From positions 1 through 51,443 of the forward strand of contig CALMST010000338.1 in NCBI GenBank assembly GCA_937872315.1: a stretch of 51,443 nucleotides of DNA. The letters are read 5' to 3'. The notes under the pieces are model-generated. The model made no database searches. It was not told the DNA's origin and saw only the letters and a program-made list of their open reading frames with translations. The number at the start of each line of letters is the position of its first letter. Within the stretch, counting starts at the first letter, position 1. Made by a program: the position numbers and the translations under genes. This stretch comes from an uncultured Ignavibacteria bacterium (GTDB lineage: Bacteria > Bacteroidota > Ignavibacteria > Tepidaquicellales > Tepidaquicellaceae). Shown here piece by piece: positions 17,197 through 25,916 of this stretch.

Positions 17197-19095
17197 TTAT
17201 AAATACAGCCAGCCACTTATTACCGAATTACAGCTTTCACAGTTTTTACCAATAAGATTGCCTTGTGGCAATTGCTTTCCGCAATTGTTGCAGGCAATTT
17301 TTTTTGAATTAACTATTCCCAGTATTAAACCTGTGAGGATAAATATAATTAAATAGATTACGGGAACTGCCAATAACAAATAAATTAAAAGTTCATTCAG
17401 TAGTTCAATATCTGTAGAATAAATATTGAAATACAAAACAGCAACAGGAAGGATCATGACCGACAACAGTAATGATGAAACTATATTGAATATAAAATTC
17501 CTCTTTCCGGGCGTTACAGACTTGTTGTATCTGCTGAATAAATTTTCGGTAAAGTGTTTTACATAATAAACCCACAGAAAATTTACTGAAAATGCCAGTA
17601 TAGTTGTCAGGATCATATAAGGTATTTTATCCAGTAATATTTCTTTAAATCCGGAAGTGACAAAAATATTCAGCACTGAAAAATACGGAAGTATCAGACA
17701 CCCCGCTGCCATGCCCGATGTCAGAATTAATGAGATAAGAAATAATTTTTTTATTCCCTTCTTCTTTTGATCACCGCTGCTTAACGAAAAAATAACACTT
17801 CTCTGAATTTGAATACCAAGAGAGGATGAGATCAGATATGATGTGGCAATAAAAGGAATAAAACATAAAAAGATAAACAGCAATATGCTTATCGTTATTG
17901 TAAAAAAACTTATCCCGGGATTCTGAGAGATCACCTGCCCGGCTCCTGAAATTATTCCTGTCAGCGAGATAGCAACTTTACCTAAAGTAAGGATGGACAG
18001 AATACTGAATGGTATGAGCAATCCGACAAAAAAGCACAGGTCATATTTCATAATAAATAAAACTGAAGGATCTTTAAGACAATCGATTCTCTCTTTTAAA
18101 GATGGATGCCATCTGAAGAATACCTTTATCCCTGAAGATATTTTTTCCCTGTTTAAATTTTCACCGAAATATGAGATCAGACTTTCTTTCGCGCCTTCAA
18201 TTGCCGCTCTCCAGTCTGCATAAAATTCCCTGGTCCGAAGAATGCTTTTCAGCAATAAATGAACAGTTAAAAATACAGCAGTAAGAGACAGAACAAGTAT
18301 GATAAAAACCGGAATACTTTGAAATAATATATTTTTAATTTCATCTGATTGCGGACCTCCCGATAATTTTCCAATTACATTTTTAAGTAAAGTGAATAAC
18401 GCAAGAATAAAGGTAGGTATTGCAAATACATATAAAACCGCTTTCCATACAGATTGCGATAAATAAGTTTTTTTAACATCCCGGTTTGCAAAGTGTCCGA
18501 GTTCATGGAGAATTACCGACCGGAATTTATCACGGCTCTTTATTAACATAAGTCTCAAACCGTTATCAATTCTTATTGATTTTTGATCACCGGATCCGAA
18601 TGCCTGAGCGCCTGCAGTAAACTCCGGCGCAATATATATCCGGAGAGATTCTATTCCACAACGGTCCGACAGATTTTTGATCTCCTCTTTAAGTGTGCGG
18701 TATTTACCTGTTTCGTCTTTGTCTGCACTGATCAGCTTTTGTTCTGATATAATATTCCCGGGATATCTTCTGTAAATGATCGCTATACAGATAGTTGTAA
18801 GGAATAGAATAAAAGACATTATTATAATTGAAGGAAAATATTCAAGCGCATTGCTGATCATATTAATCCCGGATTCTTTAAGATAATCAGGAGAATCCGG
18901 ATTCTTTTCTGTAAAGTTCACATCCGGGGACAAAAGATCTTTAGACAGATCATCGGGGAGAAAATATAACGGCATATAATTTCCGAGTATGAGAGATATG
19001 ACAATTACGGCAACAAGCAAAAGCCTGAATCTGGCATCTGTTTCAGAAGGGAGCGCAAAAGGGTTCAGAATTTTTTTATTGCTGATTTTTTCCAT
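17197..19095 (-). CDS. Membrane M48 metallopeptidase with C-terminal zinc ribbon
   Basis: 632 residues. Transmembrane segments lie at about 24-45 and 88-108. The peptidase domain follows: RIYIAPEFTAGAQAFG, then the zinc motif HELGH at 197-201 and a downstream glutamate in REFYADWRAA (about 295), as in HtpX/Oma1/Ste24 relatives. Several more membrane helices run from about 350 to 590. The last 30 residues form a two-CxxC zinc ribbon (CNNCGKQ...CESCNSV). The family cuts membrane or misfolded proteins. The extra helices and the ribbon go beyond plain HtpX. It follows the 167-aa gene by 25 bp on the same strand, so the two probably form an operon. Confidence 0.85.
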   Translation of the reverse strand: MEKISNKKILNPFALPSETDARFRLLLVAVIVISLILGNYMPLYFLPDDLSKDLLSPDVNFTEKNPDSPDYLKESGINMISNALEYFPSIIIMSFILFLTTICIAIIYRRYPGNIISEQKLISADKDETGKYRTLKEEIKNLSDRCGIESLRIYIAPEFTAGAQAFGSGDQKSIRIDNGLRLMLIKSRDKFRSVILHELGHFANRDVKKTYLSQSVWKAVLYVFAIPTFILALFTLLKNVIGKLSGGPQSDEIKNILFQSIPVFIILVLSLTAVFLTVHLLLKSILRTREFYADWRAAIEGAKESLISYFGENLNREKISSGIKVFFRWHPSLKERIDCLKDPSVLFIMKYDLCFFVGLLIPFSILSILTLGKVAISLTGIISGAGQVISQNPGISFFTITISILLFIFLCFIPFIATSYLISSSLGIQIQRSVIFSLSSGDQKKKGIKKLFLISLILTSGMAAGCLILPYFSVLNIFVTSGFKEILLDKIPYMILTTILAFSVNFLWVYYVKHFTENLFSRYNKSVTPGKRNFIFNIVSSLLLSVMILPVAVLYFNIYSTDIELLNELLIYLLLAVPVIYLIIFILTGLILGIVNSKKIACNNCGKQLPQGNLIGKNCESCNSVISGWLYL

Positions 19096-19120
19096 AACCC
19101 GGATTATAATTAGAGAATGA

Positions 19121-19624
19121 TCAGTATATAACTATGGAGGCAATCAGTGCATTTGCGAGTTCGGTTGCTTTTTCCTTACTCATGTTCAATGCTAATCCTT
19201 CATTAAAAGCTTTTTCATGAATTTTTTTTAACTGTTCCTGTGTGAGGATCGGAGAATCTTTATTTTCAGAACTGTCACTCTTAGCTTTATCTTTATCTTT
19301 ATTCTTATTAAAAAGTGATTTTATTTTAATCTTAAGTTCATCCGTGACAACCCCTTTCGCCACTCCGAATAACTCTGTGGCAATATATGTTATCACAGTC
19401 GTAACCACACCAATGGCCGCGGGTGACATCATTTCTATTACTCCTTCAATACCAAATCCTACGGGATCTTCGCGGGATTTATCACTTTTTAATAAACCCG
19501 GATCGGTATAATAAGCGTCTGAAATATCATAAAAGAAATCCGATTCTTCCGGGGCTATTTCATTTATTATATCAAATGATACACCGGTAATTACTGATCT
19601 GATGTCCTTATCTTTTTCTATCAT
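19121..19624 (-). CDS. Unrecognised small membrane protein
   Basis: 167 residues, not recognised. An acidic N-terminus (about 1-55, many Asp and Glu) is followed by a glycine-containing hydrophobic stretch MMSPAAIGVVTTVITYIATE (about 67-86) that could span or enter the membrane. After it comes a lysine/aspartate-rich linker (NKNKDKDKAKSD) and a C-terminal helix SKEKATELANALIAS. It has no signal peptide. Its stop lies 25 bp before the M48 protease start, so it may be a substrate, adaptor or regulator of that protease (inference from layout only). Confidence 0.65.
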   Translation of the reverse strand: MIEKDKDIRSVITGVSFDIINEIAPEESDFFYDISDAYYTDPGLLKSDKSREDPVGFGIEGVIEMMSPAAIGVVTTVITYIATELFGVAKGVVTDELKIKIKSLFNKNKDKDKAKSDSSENKDSPILTQEQLKKIHEKAFNEGLALNMSKEKATELANALIASIVIY

Positions 19625-19806
19625 GAAATAAAATTATATGTTGATCTTATGATCGTTTAAAAAATTAACCTCCGAAGTTTTATAAAGAGGAAAGAAAATT
19701 GTATGATGTCTTATAATATCTGATTTCCGATTATTCTCTGCATCTGATGATCAATAGAAGCTGCATTAATTACTAACTCTAATATCTGCATCCCGGTCTG
19801 CTCATA

Positions 19807-20589
19807 CTATTTTCCCTTCACGGCACATCCGTAATAAACCTTATCTCCGTTTACATTTACATAAATTGCATAGTCATACTGTTTTCCCGATCTGGCATCT
19901 GTGCAGCTTTCTTTTCTTAATCTGATTTCAATGTTATATCTCTGAACAAGATTATGGCTCTTGTATATGATCAAACCTTCTTCCTCGGTCGGATCATTAT
20001 AGAAAAAATAATATGTTTTTTTTTCGCCCGGTACGATAAGCTCAATAAGATTTTCATATCTGGATATAAGCAGGGTCCAGCTGTTTCCCGGACCTATTCC
20101 CCAGAAATCATAAGGCACGCAGTTGTTGTTCTGATTCTTCCTTTCCATATTTATAACTTCCGATACTCTCAGCGTCCTGGGATAATTCTCACTAATGCCT
20201 GTATTTTCAGTATTTTCTATTTTGCCTTTGACCTTAACATATACAGAGTTATATACGCTTTTCTCATCAAAGAATTTCGAATACTGCCCTTCAAGCTTCT
20301 TTGTATCATCTGAAACCCAGTAAACAGAATCAGGATATCTGCAGTCTCTGAATGTTTTTGTGCTGAGATTGGTAATGAATATTCCTTCGTAAATTTCAGA
20401 ATTGGGTTTATCCGGTATTGTAGGGTCAGTTATTGAAGTGTCTGAAGTCATTTCTCCTGTCTGAACAGATTCACTTCCTGCTAATGAATCCGTTTCTGAA
20501 ACTGAATCTGTCATTTCAGGAATTTTTTCCTCTGTCTTATCCTTGCAGGAAGATAATAAAATGAGAACGATAAAAATATATCTGAACAT
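19807..20589 (-). CDS. Putative lipoprotein of unknown function
   Basis: 260 residues. MFRYIFIVLILLSSCKDK is a lipoprotein signal peptide with lipobox LSSC, Cys15 being the acylation site. A serine/threonine/glutamate-rich tether (about 20-65) follows, then a beta-rich domain (about 66-260) with paired cysteines. The motif YYFFYNDPTEEEGLIIYKSH is distinctive, but I do not know it. Likely an envelope protein of the outer or inner membrane. It is followed 182 bp later by the 167-aa gene; co-transcription is uncertain. Confidence 0.7.
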   Translation of the reverse strand: MFRYIFIVLILLSSCKDKTEEKIPEMTDSVSETDSLAGSESVQTGEMTSDTSITDPTIPDKPNSEIYEGIFITNLSTKTFRDCRYPDSVYWVSDDTKKLEGQYSKFFDEKSVYNSVYVKVKGKIENTENTGISENYPRTLRVSEVINMERKNQNNNCVPYDFWGIGPGNSWTLLISRYENLIELIVPGEKKTYYFFYNDPTEEEGLIIYKSHNLVQRYNIEIRLRKESCTDARSGKQYDYAIYVNVNGDKVYYGCAVKGK

Positions 20590-20692
20590 TTATAGGTTTA
20601 ATTCCAAAAATTATTTATGATTATTAGTACACAAATTAAAATTAATATATCTTAAAAGCGAATCATATTTGAATATTGCCGGAAACATAACA

Positions 20693-21268
20693 TTACTTTA
20701 TATTATTTATCTTTGCTTTCATACTCCAGCCCGGTTTTGTCTTTAATACTTTTTTGTATATCCTGCAGCTTTCAATATGCGCTCCCGGAAGATATCCGGT
20801 ACTCATAAGAAATTCATTTACAATCTCTCCGCCGGTAAATAGAAATGTTTTTTTAAATAATTTTGTCCATTCTTCTTTTGTTTTTAAAGTCAGGTGGTTT
20901 TCATCAAGCCAGTTTTTAAAAGAACCGTATTGCTTTTGTAACCCGAGAATAATCCTGGCATTTTCTATGGCAGCATTTATTTTCAGCCTGTTGCGGATGA
21001 TACCCGCATCCGAAAGAAGTCTTTGCTTTTCTGCTTCATCATAAGAAGCTACTTTTTTTATTCTGAAACTGTGATAAGCTTTTTTAAAGTTTTTCTGTTT
21101 GTTCAGAATGGTCGTCCAGCTAAGTCCTGCCTGATTTATTTCCAGTATCAGTCTTTCAAATAACTCGTTATCGTCATCAATCGGAAATCCGTAAGCCGTA
21201 TCGTGATAGATCTTGTGAACGTTATCTGATTCCATTTTTTCCACCGCCTCACAATATGAAGTTGCCAT
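20693..21268 (-). CDS. tag: DNA-3-methyladenine glycosylase I
   Basis: 191 residues, normal for the TagI family of the HhH superfamily. The zinc snap is intact (C6, H22, H164 and C168 in GAHIESC). The base-recognition residues E43 and W51 (EINQAGLSW) are present. The YHDxEWG motif is altered to YHDTAYG. The enzyme excises 3-methyladenine from alkylated DNA, the first step of base excision repair. It is the last gene of a probable GDCCVxC-DinB-tag transcription unit (27-bp gap to the DinB gene). Confidence 0.93.
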   Translation of the reverse strand: MATSYCEAVEKMESDNVHKIYHDTAYGFPIDDDNELFERLILEINQAGLSWTTILNKQKNFKKAYHSFRIKKVASYDEAEKQRLLSDAGIIRNRLKINAAIENARIILGLQKQYGSFKNWLDENHLTLKTKEEWTKLFKKTFLFTGGEIVNEFLMSTGYLPGAHIESCRIYKKVLKTKPGWSMKAKINNIK

Positions 21269-21295
21269 ATATATTATTTTAAGATTAATTAAAAA

Positions 21296-21805
21296 TTACC
21301 AATCACCGGCATAAATAAGATCAATACCGCTGATGTGTTTCAGATAACAGTACTTTGTATAAATGATCTGCCTGAAATGAAGATAATCATGAGCCAGCCA
21401 GTTTGACAGAAAAAATTCAGCAGACATACCGCCGAATTTCGGGTGAATGTATTCGTTCTTCCATTGTGGATCTTCCAGTGAATACAGCCATTCGACAGAT
21501 TTCTTTCTTTCATCCGTAAATTTTTCGAGGGTTTTGTAAAAATCCCAATCGATATACTTTTTGCTCTTTACCCAGCCCTGAGGATCTATTTCCGGCGGAT
21601 CTCCTTCGGTTTTTTGAAGTGTGTGCTTCACCCTTGCTCTGAAATCCAATTCCTCCTCTTCATAAAGATGACAGACTATCTCAAGCAGACACCATTTATT
21701 TTCAGCGGGTCTGAATAAATATTCTTCCTCAGAAGTATCTGAAAGTAAATTATTAAAAGTATCTAAATTATCATTCAGTTTTCTGATAACAATTGCATGT
21801 TCCAT
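21296..21805 (-). CDS. DinB-family protein
   Basis: 169 residues from the ATG at 21805 (MEHAIVIRKL); a further upstream start would run into the preceding gene. The four-helix DinB pattern is clear: IVIRKLNDNLDTFNNLLSD, then KWCLLEIVCHLYEEEELDF with the first histidine ligand, and LSNWLAHDYLHFRQI with the other two. These proteins bind a metal between helices; many are thiol transferases or of unknown substrate. It lies 23 bp after the GDCCVxC gene and 27 bp before tag. Confidence 0.82.
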   Translation of the reverse strand: MEHAIVIRKLNDNLDTFNNLLSDTSEEEYLFRPAENKWCLLEIVCHLYEEEELDFRARVKHTLQKTEGDPPEIDPQGWVKSKKYIDWDFYKTLEKFTDERKKSVEWLYSLEDPQWKNEYIHPKFGGMSAEFFLSNWLAHDYLHFRQIIYTKYCYLKHISGIDLIYAGDW

Positions 21806-21828
21806 ATTAATATAACTAATATTATTTG

Positions 21829-22035
21829 TTAACAGCAATTTTTTCCCTTCCGGACAGGAGGGCATTTAACCGAACCATAGCTGCAGAATACGCAGCAGTC
21901 ACCGGGTTTTGGTTTCAATAAGTTTCTGCAGTTTTCACATTCGTAAAACCACTGACATGAATTCAAAGACATTGTCTCTTCTTTTGAATGTCCGCATTCC
22001 GGACAGGTTATAGTAGATAAAAGTATAAGTTCCAT
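21829..22035 (-). CDS. GDCCVxC-domain small cysteine-rich protein
   Basis: 68 residues with 12 cysteines. CPEC at 11-14, CENC at 33-36 and GDCCVFCSYGSVKCPP at 45-60 match the GDCCVxC family, in which some members carry selenocysteine. Here all positions are cysteine. The family appears to bind metals or act in redox chemistry and is common near mercury and arsenic genes. It is the first gene of a likely unit with DinB and tag, downstream of the arsM terminator. No SigZ-type promoter is found upstream. Confidence 0.75.
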   Translation of the reverse strand: MELILLSTITCPECGHSKEETMSLNSCQWFYECENCRNLLKPKPGDCCVFCSYGSVKCPPVRKGKNCC

Positions 22036-22231
22036 TTTAAAATAGTATTGCTAAAATAATTAATCTCCGTTTAATCATCAACTTAAACATTTTCATTGTC
22101 TCAAAAGACACTTTCTGAAAAGCTAAAATCTAAAATGGCTTATGTGGACGCCCGGTCTAAAAAATTCCCCCGGGTAAATGTAAGCTGAAGATTCCGCCTG
22201 CAAACTGAATTTAATCGATTAGGGTTTAACT

Positions 22232-22251
22232 CCCCGCTGCTTGCGGCGGGG
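22232..22251. repeat. GC-rich hairpin, REP-like
   Basis: CCCCGC pairs with GCGGGG around an 8-nt loop (22238-22245). The GC content contrasts with its AT-rich surroundings. It looks like the short palindromic repeats scattered in many bacterial genomes; only one copy is in the window. Confidence 0.45.
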
Positions 22252-22264
22252 TACTTTATTTTCT

Positions 22265-22308
22265 TACAAAAAAACCATTAAGTATATTTTAAATTACTTA
22301 ATGGTTTT
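22265..22308 (-). terminator. arsM terminator
   Basis: A perfect 14-bp stem (22271-22284 with 22295-22308) with a 10-nt loop. On the minus strand it is followed by eight T residues, a standard rho-independent terminator 36 bp past the arsM stop. Confidence 0.8.
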
Positions 22309-22343
22309 ATATCAGTATTTTTTACCCGGTCCTGAGAAAAGAT

Positions 22344-23126
22344 TTATTTAATACCGCTCACAGTAATGCTCAGAATTTTGGTTCCGCTTCTTTTGTGATC
22401 TTTAAGTTCATCTTCACTTATCAGATCAAGCATTGTATCATCCGAAATATCAATAATTTTCTCTTTCAGAATACTGACGTTAGTAAACCCGCAATCTTTG
22501 ATAATATTTATGTAATCCTCTTTCTGTACAGCGCCTGAAACACAGGCTGCATACATCTCGGCTGCATGTCTTACCTTGTCCGGAAGTTCGCCCGTGATCA
22601 CAATATCCGATATGGTAAAATGTCCTCCGGGTCTGATCACGCGGTACATTTCACTGAAAGCTCTTTTTTTGTCCGGTACAAGATTCATTACACAGTTGCT
22701 GAGTACGACATCCACGCTGTTATTATCAACCGGCATGTCTTCAATATCTCCCAGTTTGAATTCCACATTTTCCATTCCCAGTTTTTCCCTGTTCTGATTA
22801 GCTTTGTTTATCATTGCTTCGGTCATATCCAGCCCGATAACTTTTCCGCTATCACCTGCAATCTTCGCTGCTATGAAAACATCATTGCCCGCTCCGGATC
22901 CGAGATCCAGAACAGTATCTCCCTCTTTTATATCGGCAAACTTTGTCGGTATCCCGCAGCCAAGCGCATAATCCGCCTCCTTTACATATCCTTCCAGTGT
23001 TGAATAATCTTCAGCCATTGAGTCTCCCGAACTGCAACAGTCCGTTCCGCAGCATCCTGATCCTCTCTCTTCCAAAACTTCTGTGTAAGCTTTCTTTACT
23101 GATTCTTTTATTAATGTACTTTCCAT
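22344..23126 (-). CDS. arsM: Arsenite S-adenosylmethionine methyltransferase
   Basis: 260 residues. SAM-binding motif I VLDLGSGAGNDVF is at 72-84 and motif II at about 126-131. The three cysteines that bind As(III) in ArsM are C57 (ALGCGIP), C145 (SNCVMNL) and C195 (AACVSGA). An extra N-terminal cluster GCCGTDCCSSG (24-34) may deliver arsenic. The enzyme methylates arsenite stepwise to volatile or less retained species using SAM and thiol reductants. Its promoter at 23167-23194 nearly duplicates that of sigZ. It has its own terminator. Confidence 0.93.
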   Translation of the reverse strand: MESTLIKESVKKAYTEVLEERGSGCCGTDCCSSGDSMAEDYSTLEGYVKEADYALGCGIPTKFADIKEGDTVLDLGSGAGNDVFIAAKIAGDSGKVIGLDMTEAMINKANQNREKLGMENVEFKLGDIEDMPVDNNSVDVVLSNCVMNLVPDKKRAFSEMYRVIRPGGHFTISDIVITGELPDKVRHAAEMYAACVSGAVQKEDYINIIKDCGFTNVSILKEKIIDISDDTMLDLISEDELKDHKRSGTKILSITVSGIK

Positions 23127-23166
23127 TTTATTGTTTTTTGTGTTTATAAAATTTTGAATTCATATA

Positions 23167-23194
23167 TAAGACGCGGATTTTATAAAAAGACGCA
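23167..23194 (-). promoter_or_regulatory. Predicted SigZ promoter of arsM
   Basis: On the minus strand TGCGTC (23189-23194) and GTCTTA (23167-23172) are spaced by 16 nt. The 33 bases around match the sigZ promoter at 27 positions, including TGCGTCTTTTT, AAAATC and GTCTTAT. Transcription would begin about 35 nt before the arsM ATG. Confidence 0.7.
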
Positions 23195-23324
23195 GGTTTG
23201 AAATAAATTTACAAATTGCAAAAAATTAATCTCCCTGCAGTTGAATTGATGATTTAAAAATGTAAAAATCTCTTTTCCATCTGCCCTGTCTTCTATTTTT
23301 GTTAAAGCTGAATGCGATATGTGT

Positions 23325-23891
23325 TCAGCAGGATTTTTTATCGGTTCTTGAATGGTATTCAATAATATTCCCGTATTTATCATATGAGATATTACAGCAG
23401 TCTTCGAATAGTTCTTTGAGTTTTACTTTTGCTCTTTGCACGCGGGATTTAGCGCCGGAGTATGAAATTCCGAGATGATCTGCGAGTTCGAGCTGAGAGT
23501 AATTCTCAAACTCCGTAAGTGTTAATGCTTCTTTGTAGATCGGGGGAAGTTTGTTTATGAAAGGAACCACACACTCCGAAAGTTTTAAATTATTTTCATT
23601 TAAACCATCTGAGTCAGACTGTGCCGTGTTTTCAGAATTATCATCAAACTCTTTTAAAATCTTCTTACTTCTGAAATAATCAATGATGGAATTATAAGTG
23701 ATCCTGTATATCCAGAACTTCAGACTCTTGTCATCTTTTAATGAATGAATGTTCTTCTGAATTTTTATAAAGGTCTCCTGCAATATGTCCTTAGCCGCAT
23801 CCCTGTCTTTAACTTTACTCAATATAAAGTTAAACAACTCCCTGTTAAAATTTTTCCAGATCGATTCCAGATTTTTGTTATGTGATGTCAT
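23325..23891 (-). CDS. sigZ: ECF sigma factor of the SigZ type
   Basis: 188 residues. The sigma-70 region 2 covers about 10-77 (DAAKDILQETFIKIQKNI, LKFWIYRITYNSIIDYFR). Region 4 covers about 105-160 (KLPPIYKEALTLTEFENYS, ISYSGAKSRVQRAKVKL). The C-terminal tail EDCCNISYDKYGNIIEY is the SigZ hallmark; it holds C165 and C166, with C188 as the last residue. No anti-sigma gene is adjacent. The promoter at 23898-23925 matches that of arsM, so it is probably autoregulated. The -10 box ends only 6 nt before the ATG, so the mRNA may be leaderless. Confidence 0.9.
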   Translation of the reverse strand: MTSHNKNLESIWKNFNRELFNFILSKVKDRDAAKDILQETFIKIQKNIHSLKDDKSLKFWIYRITYNSIIDYFRSKKILKEFDDNSENTAQSDSDGLNENNLKLSECVVPFINKLPPIYKEALTLTEFENYSQLELADHLGISYSGAKSRVQRAKVKLKELFEDCCNISYDKYGNIIEYHSRTDKKSC

Positions 23892-23897
23892 AATAGA

Positions 23898-23925
23898 TAA
23901 GACAGAGATTTTTCAAAAAGACGCA
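23898..23925 (-). promoter_or_regulatory. Predicted SigZ promoter of sigZ (autoregulatory)
   Basis: TGCGTC (23920-23925), 16-nt spacer, GTCTTA (23898-23903) on the minus strand, matching the arsM promoter. Confidence 0.7.
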
Positions 23926-24002
23926 ATTACTTTTATCGGGGAATAAATATATACTTTTTAACTTTTATAAACTTAATTATTCCAATCAGTAAATTCCACT
24001 CA

Positions 24003-25916
24003 TCACTCAAACCACTCTTTCAGCTTCCCGGCAACTTTCTTACCAGCCGATCTTTCCACTATATTAACATTATTCTTTAATACCTTTTTCAGATTTTCTA
24101 CCGAACCGAATTCTATCAAAAGCTTCTGTGCTGTCTTATCACCTATACCTTCTATCTCTGTAAGCTCTGTTGTCAGCGTTCTCTTGTTCCGTATGCTTCT
24201 GTGATATGTCACAGCAAACCTGTGAGCTTCGTCTCTCACTCTCTGCAGCAGTCTCAGTCCGCTTGAAGTTTTGGGAATGTTCTGAGGAATTGATTCATGC
24301 GGCATATACACTTCCTCCAGACGCTTAGCAAGTCCTATTATGTTCTGATCCTTTATATTAAGATCATCAAGCACTTTTACCGCCGATGATAATTGTCCCT
24401 TACCTCCGTCTACAATTATAAGATCCGGCTTTGAATTAAAACTCTCATCTTCTTCTTTGATAACTTCTCCGGGAATTACTCCCTCGGCGATCCTTTTATA
24501 TCTCCTGTAAATAACTTCCCTCATGGACATAAAATCGTCAGGCATTCCCGTTTCATCCGTTACATTGTTTATTTTGAACTTTCTGTAATCTGATTTCCTG
24601 GGTTTTCCGTCAACGAAAACTACCATTGAGGCAACTGTATCAGTGCCCTGAATATGTGAAATATCAAAGCACTCTATCCTTCTCGGCAATTTTGTCAACC
24701 GAAGATCTTTCATAAGTGAATCTACGGAAGGCGGAATGAACTCACGTTTCATCTTTGTCAGTATGAGTTCGTCTAGCAAAAGTCTGGCATTTTTCTTCAC
24801 CATAAACACCAGTTTATACTTGTCGCCGATTTTAGGGATCACAAAATCAATTTTACCGTGTTTCTTTTCTTCCAGCCATTTTTTAAGTGTAGTTTCATTC
24901 TCAATTTCACTCATAAGAAAAAGTTCATCGGGTATGAAATCTGTCTTCGTATAATGATTGGTAATTAAATTCTCAAGTATCTCACTGTCTGTCTTCTCTT
25001 CCACATTGCTCAGGAAGTAATGGGTCTTCCCTGTGACTTTCCCGTCCCTGATCTTCAGTATCATACCGCAACCGTCATTTCCGGATCTTTCATAAGCAAA
25101 AATATCACGGTCAATGATCTCATCATCCACCATTTTTTGTTTGGACGAATAAACTTCAATTGCATTCAGCCTGTCCCTCAGACCTGCAGCTTTCTCAAAC
25201 TGCATTTCTCCGGAATATTTATTCATTTTTTCTGTGAGCTCTTTAATAAGGGTCTTTGTCTTTCCGTTAAGTAATTTCGCAACTTCGTCTATCATATCAT
25301 TGTATTCCTTTTTCAAAACATAACCGACACAGGGAGCTTCGCATTTATGAATATGATAATCCAGACAAACACTGAATTTATTCTGAGCAATTGTTTCTTC
25401 GGTAAGATTAAGACTGCATGAACGGATCATGAAAATATCCCGTATCGTCTTCAATGCATAACGCATATTCTTTACGTCGGTATAAGGTCCGAAATATCTT
25501 GAACCATCAGATCGTTTTTGTCTTGTCGGAAAGACTCTGGGAAAAGGCTCGTTGGTAATTACAATATATGGATAGGATTTGTCATCTTTCAGATTAATGT
25601 TGTATCTCGGTTTGAGAGATTTGATAAGATTATTCTCAAGTATCAGCGCTTCTATTTCGTTATCGGTCGTAATTACCTCAAGATCCGAGATTTTACTTAT
25701 CATAATTCCGAGCATTCCGGAAACAGGTTTATTCTGAAAATATTGCCTGACTCTGTTCTTCAGAACTTTTGCTTTGCCTACATACAATAATTTTCCGTTA
25801 ACATCCCTGAACTGATACACGCCCGGACCGGACGGAAGATTTTTTAATTTCTGTTCAAGACTGGCAGGTTTGTTAACCGGATTATTCGAATCTGTATTTT
25901 CAATGGTATCGGACAT
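24003..25916 (-). CDS. uvrC: Excinuclease ABC subunit C
   Basis: 637 residues from the ATG at 25916 (MSDTIENT); the frame is open 30 bases further but without need. The N-terminal GIY-YIG nuclease is at about 20-100 (GPGVYQFRDVNGKLLYVGKAKVLKNRV, then EIEALILENNLIK with the catalytic glutamate). A zinc-like cysteine cluster CLDYHIHKCEAPCVGY, a UVR domain (about 205-240), the RNase-H-like second nuclease (about 390-540) and a helix-hairpin-helix pair (IEGIGDKTAQKLLIEFGS) follow. UvrC cuts both sides of a lesion in nucleotide excision repair with UvrA and UvrB, neither of which is in the window. Confidence 0.96.
   Translation of the reverse strand: MSDTIENTDSNNPVNKPASLEQKLKNLPSGPGVYQFRDVNGKLLYVGKAKVLKNRVRQYFQNKPVSGMLGIMISKISDLEVITTDNEIEALILENNLIKSLKPRYNINLKDDKSYPYIVITNEPFPRVFPTRQKRSDGSRYFGPYTDVKNMRYALKTIRDIFMIRSCSLNLTEETIAQNKFSVCLDYHIHKCEAPCVGYVLKKEYNDMIDEVAKLLNGKTKTLIKELTEKMNKYSGEMQFEKAAGLRDRLNAIEVYSSKQKMVDDEIIDRDIFAYERSGNDGCGMILKIRDGKVTGKTHYFLSNVEEKTDSEILENLITNHYTKTDFIPDELFLMSEIENETTLKKWLEEKKHGKIDFVIPKIGDKYKLVFMVKKNARLLLDELILTKMKREFIPPSVDSLMKDLRLTKLPRRIECFDISHIQGTDTVASMVVFVDGKPRKSDYRKFKINNVTDETGMPDDFMSMREVIYRRYKRIAEGVIPGEVIKEEDESFNSKPDLIIVDGGKGQLSSAVKVLDDLNIKDQNIIGLAKRLEEVYMPHESIPQNIPKTSSGLRLLQRVRDEAHRFAVTYHRSIRNKRTLTTELTEIEGIGDKTAQKLLIEFGSVENLKKVLKNNVNIVERSAGKKVAGKLKEWFE

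Larger units (their letters stand above)
22036..22343. other. 308-bp gap with two hairpins
   Basis: Between arsM and the GDCCVxC gene. It holds the arsM terminator at 22265-22308 and a GC-rich hairpin at 22232-22251. No reading frame looks coding. Confidence 0.5.

Noticed and set aside
21829-22035. GDCCVxC protein as a selenoprotein or SigZ target
   Set aside because: All key positions are cysteine with no in-frame TGA, and there is no TGCGTC-N16-GTCTTA upstream.
23180-23383. 67-codon minus-strand frame between sigZ and arsM
   Set aside because: It overlaps the sigZ end and the arsM promoter, and has no recognisable features.
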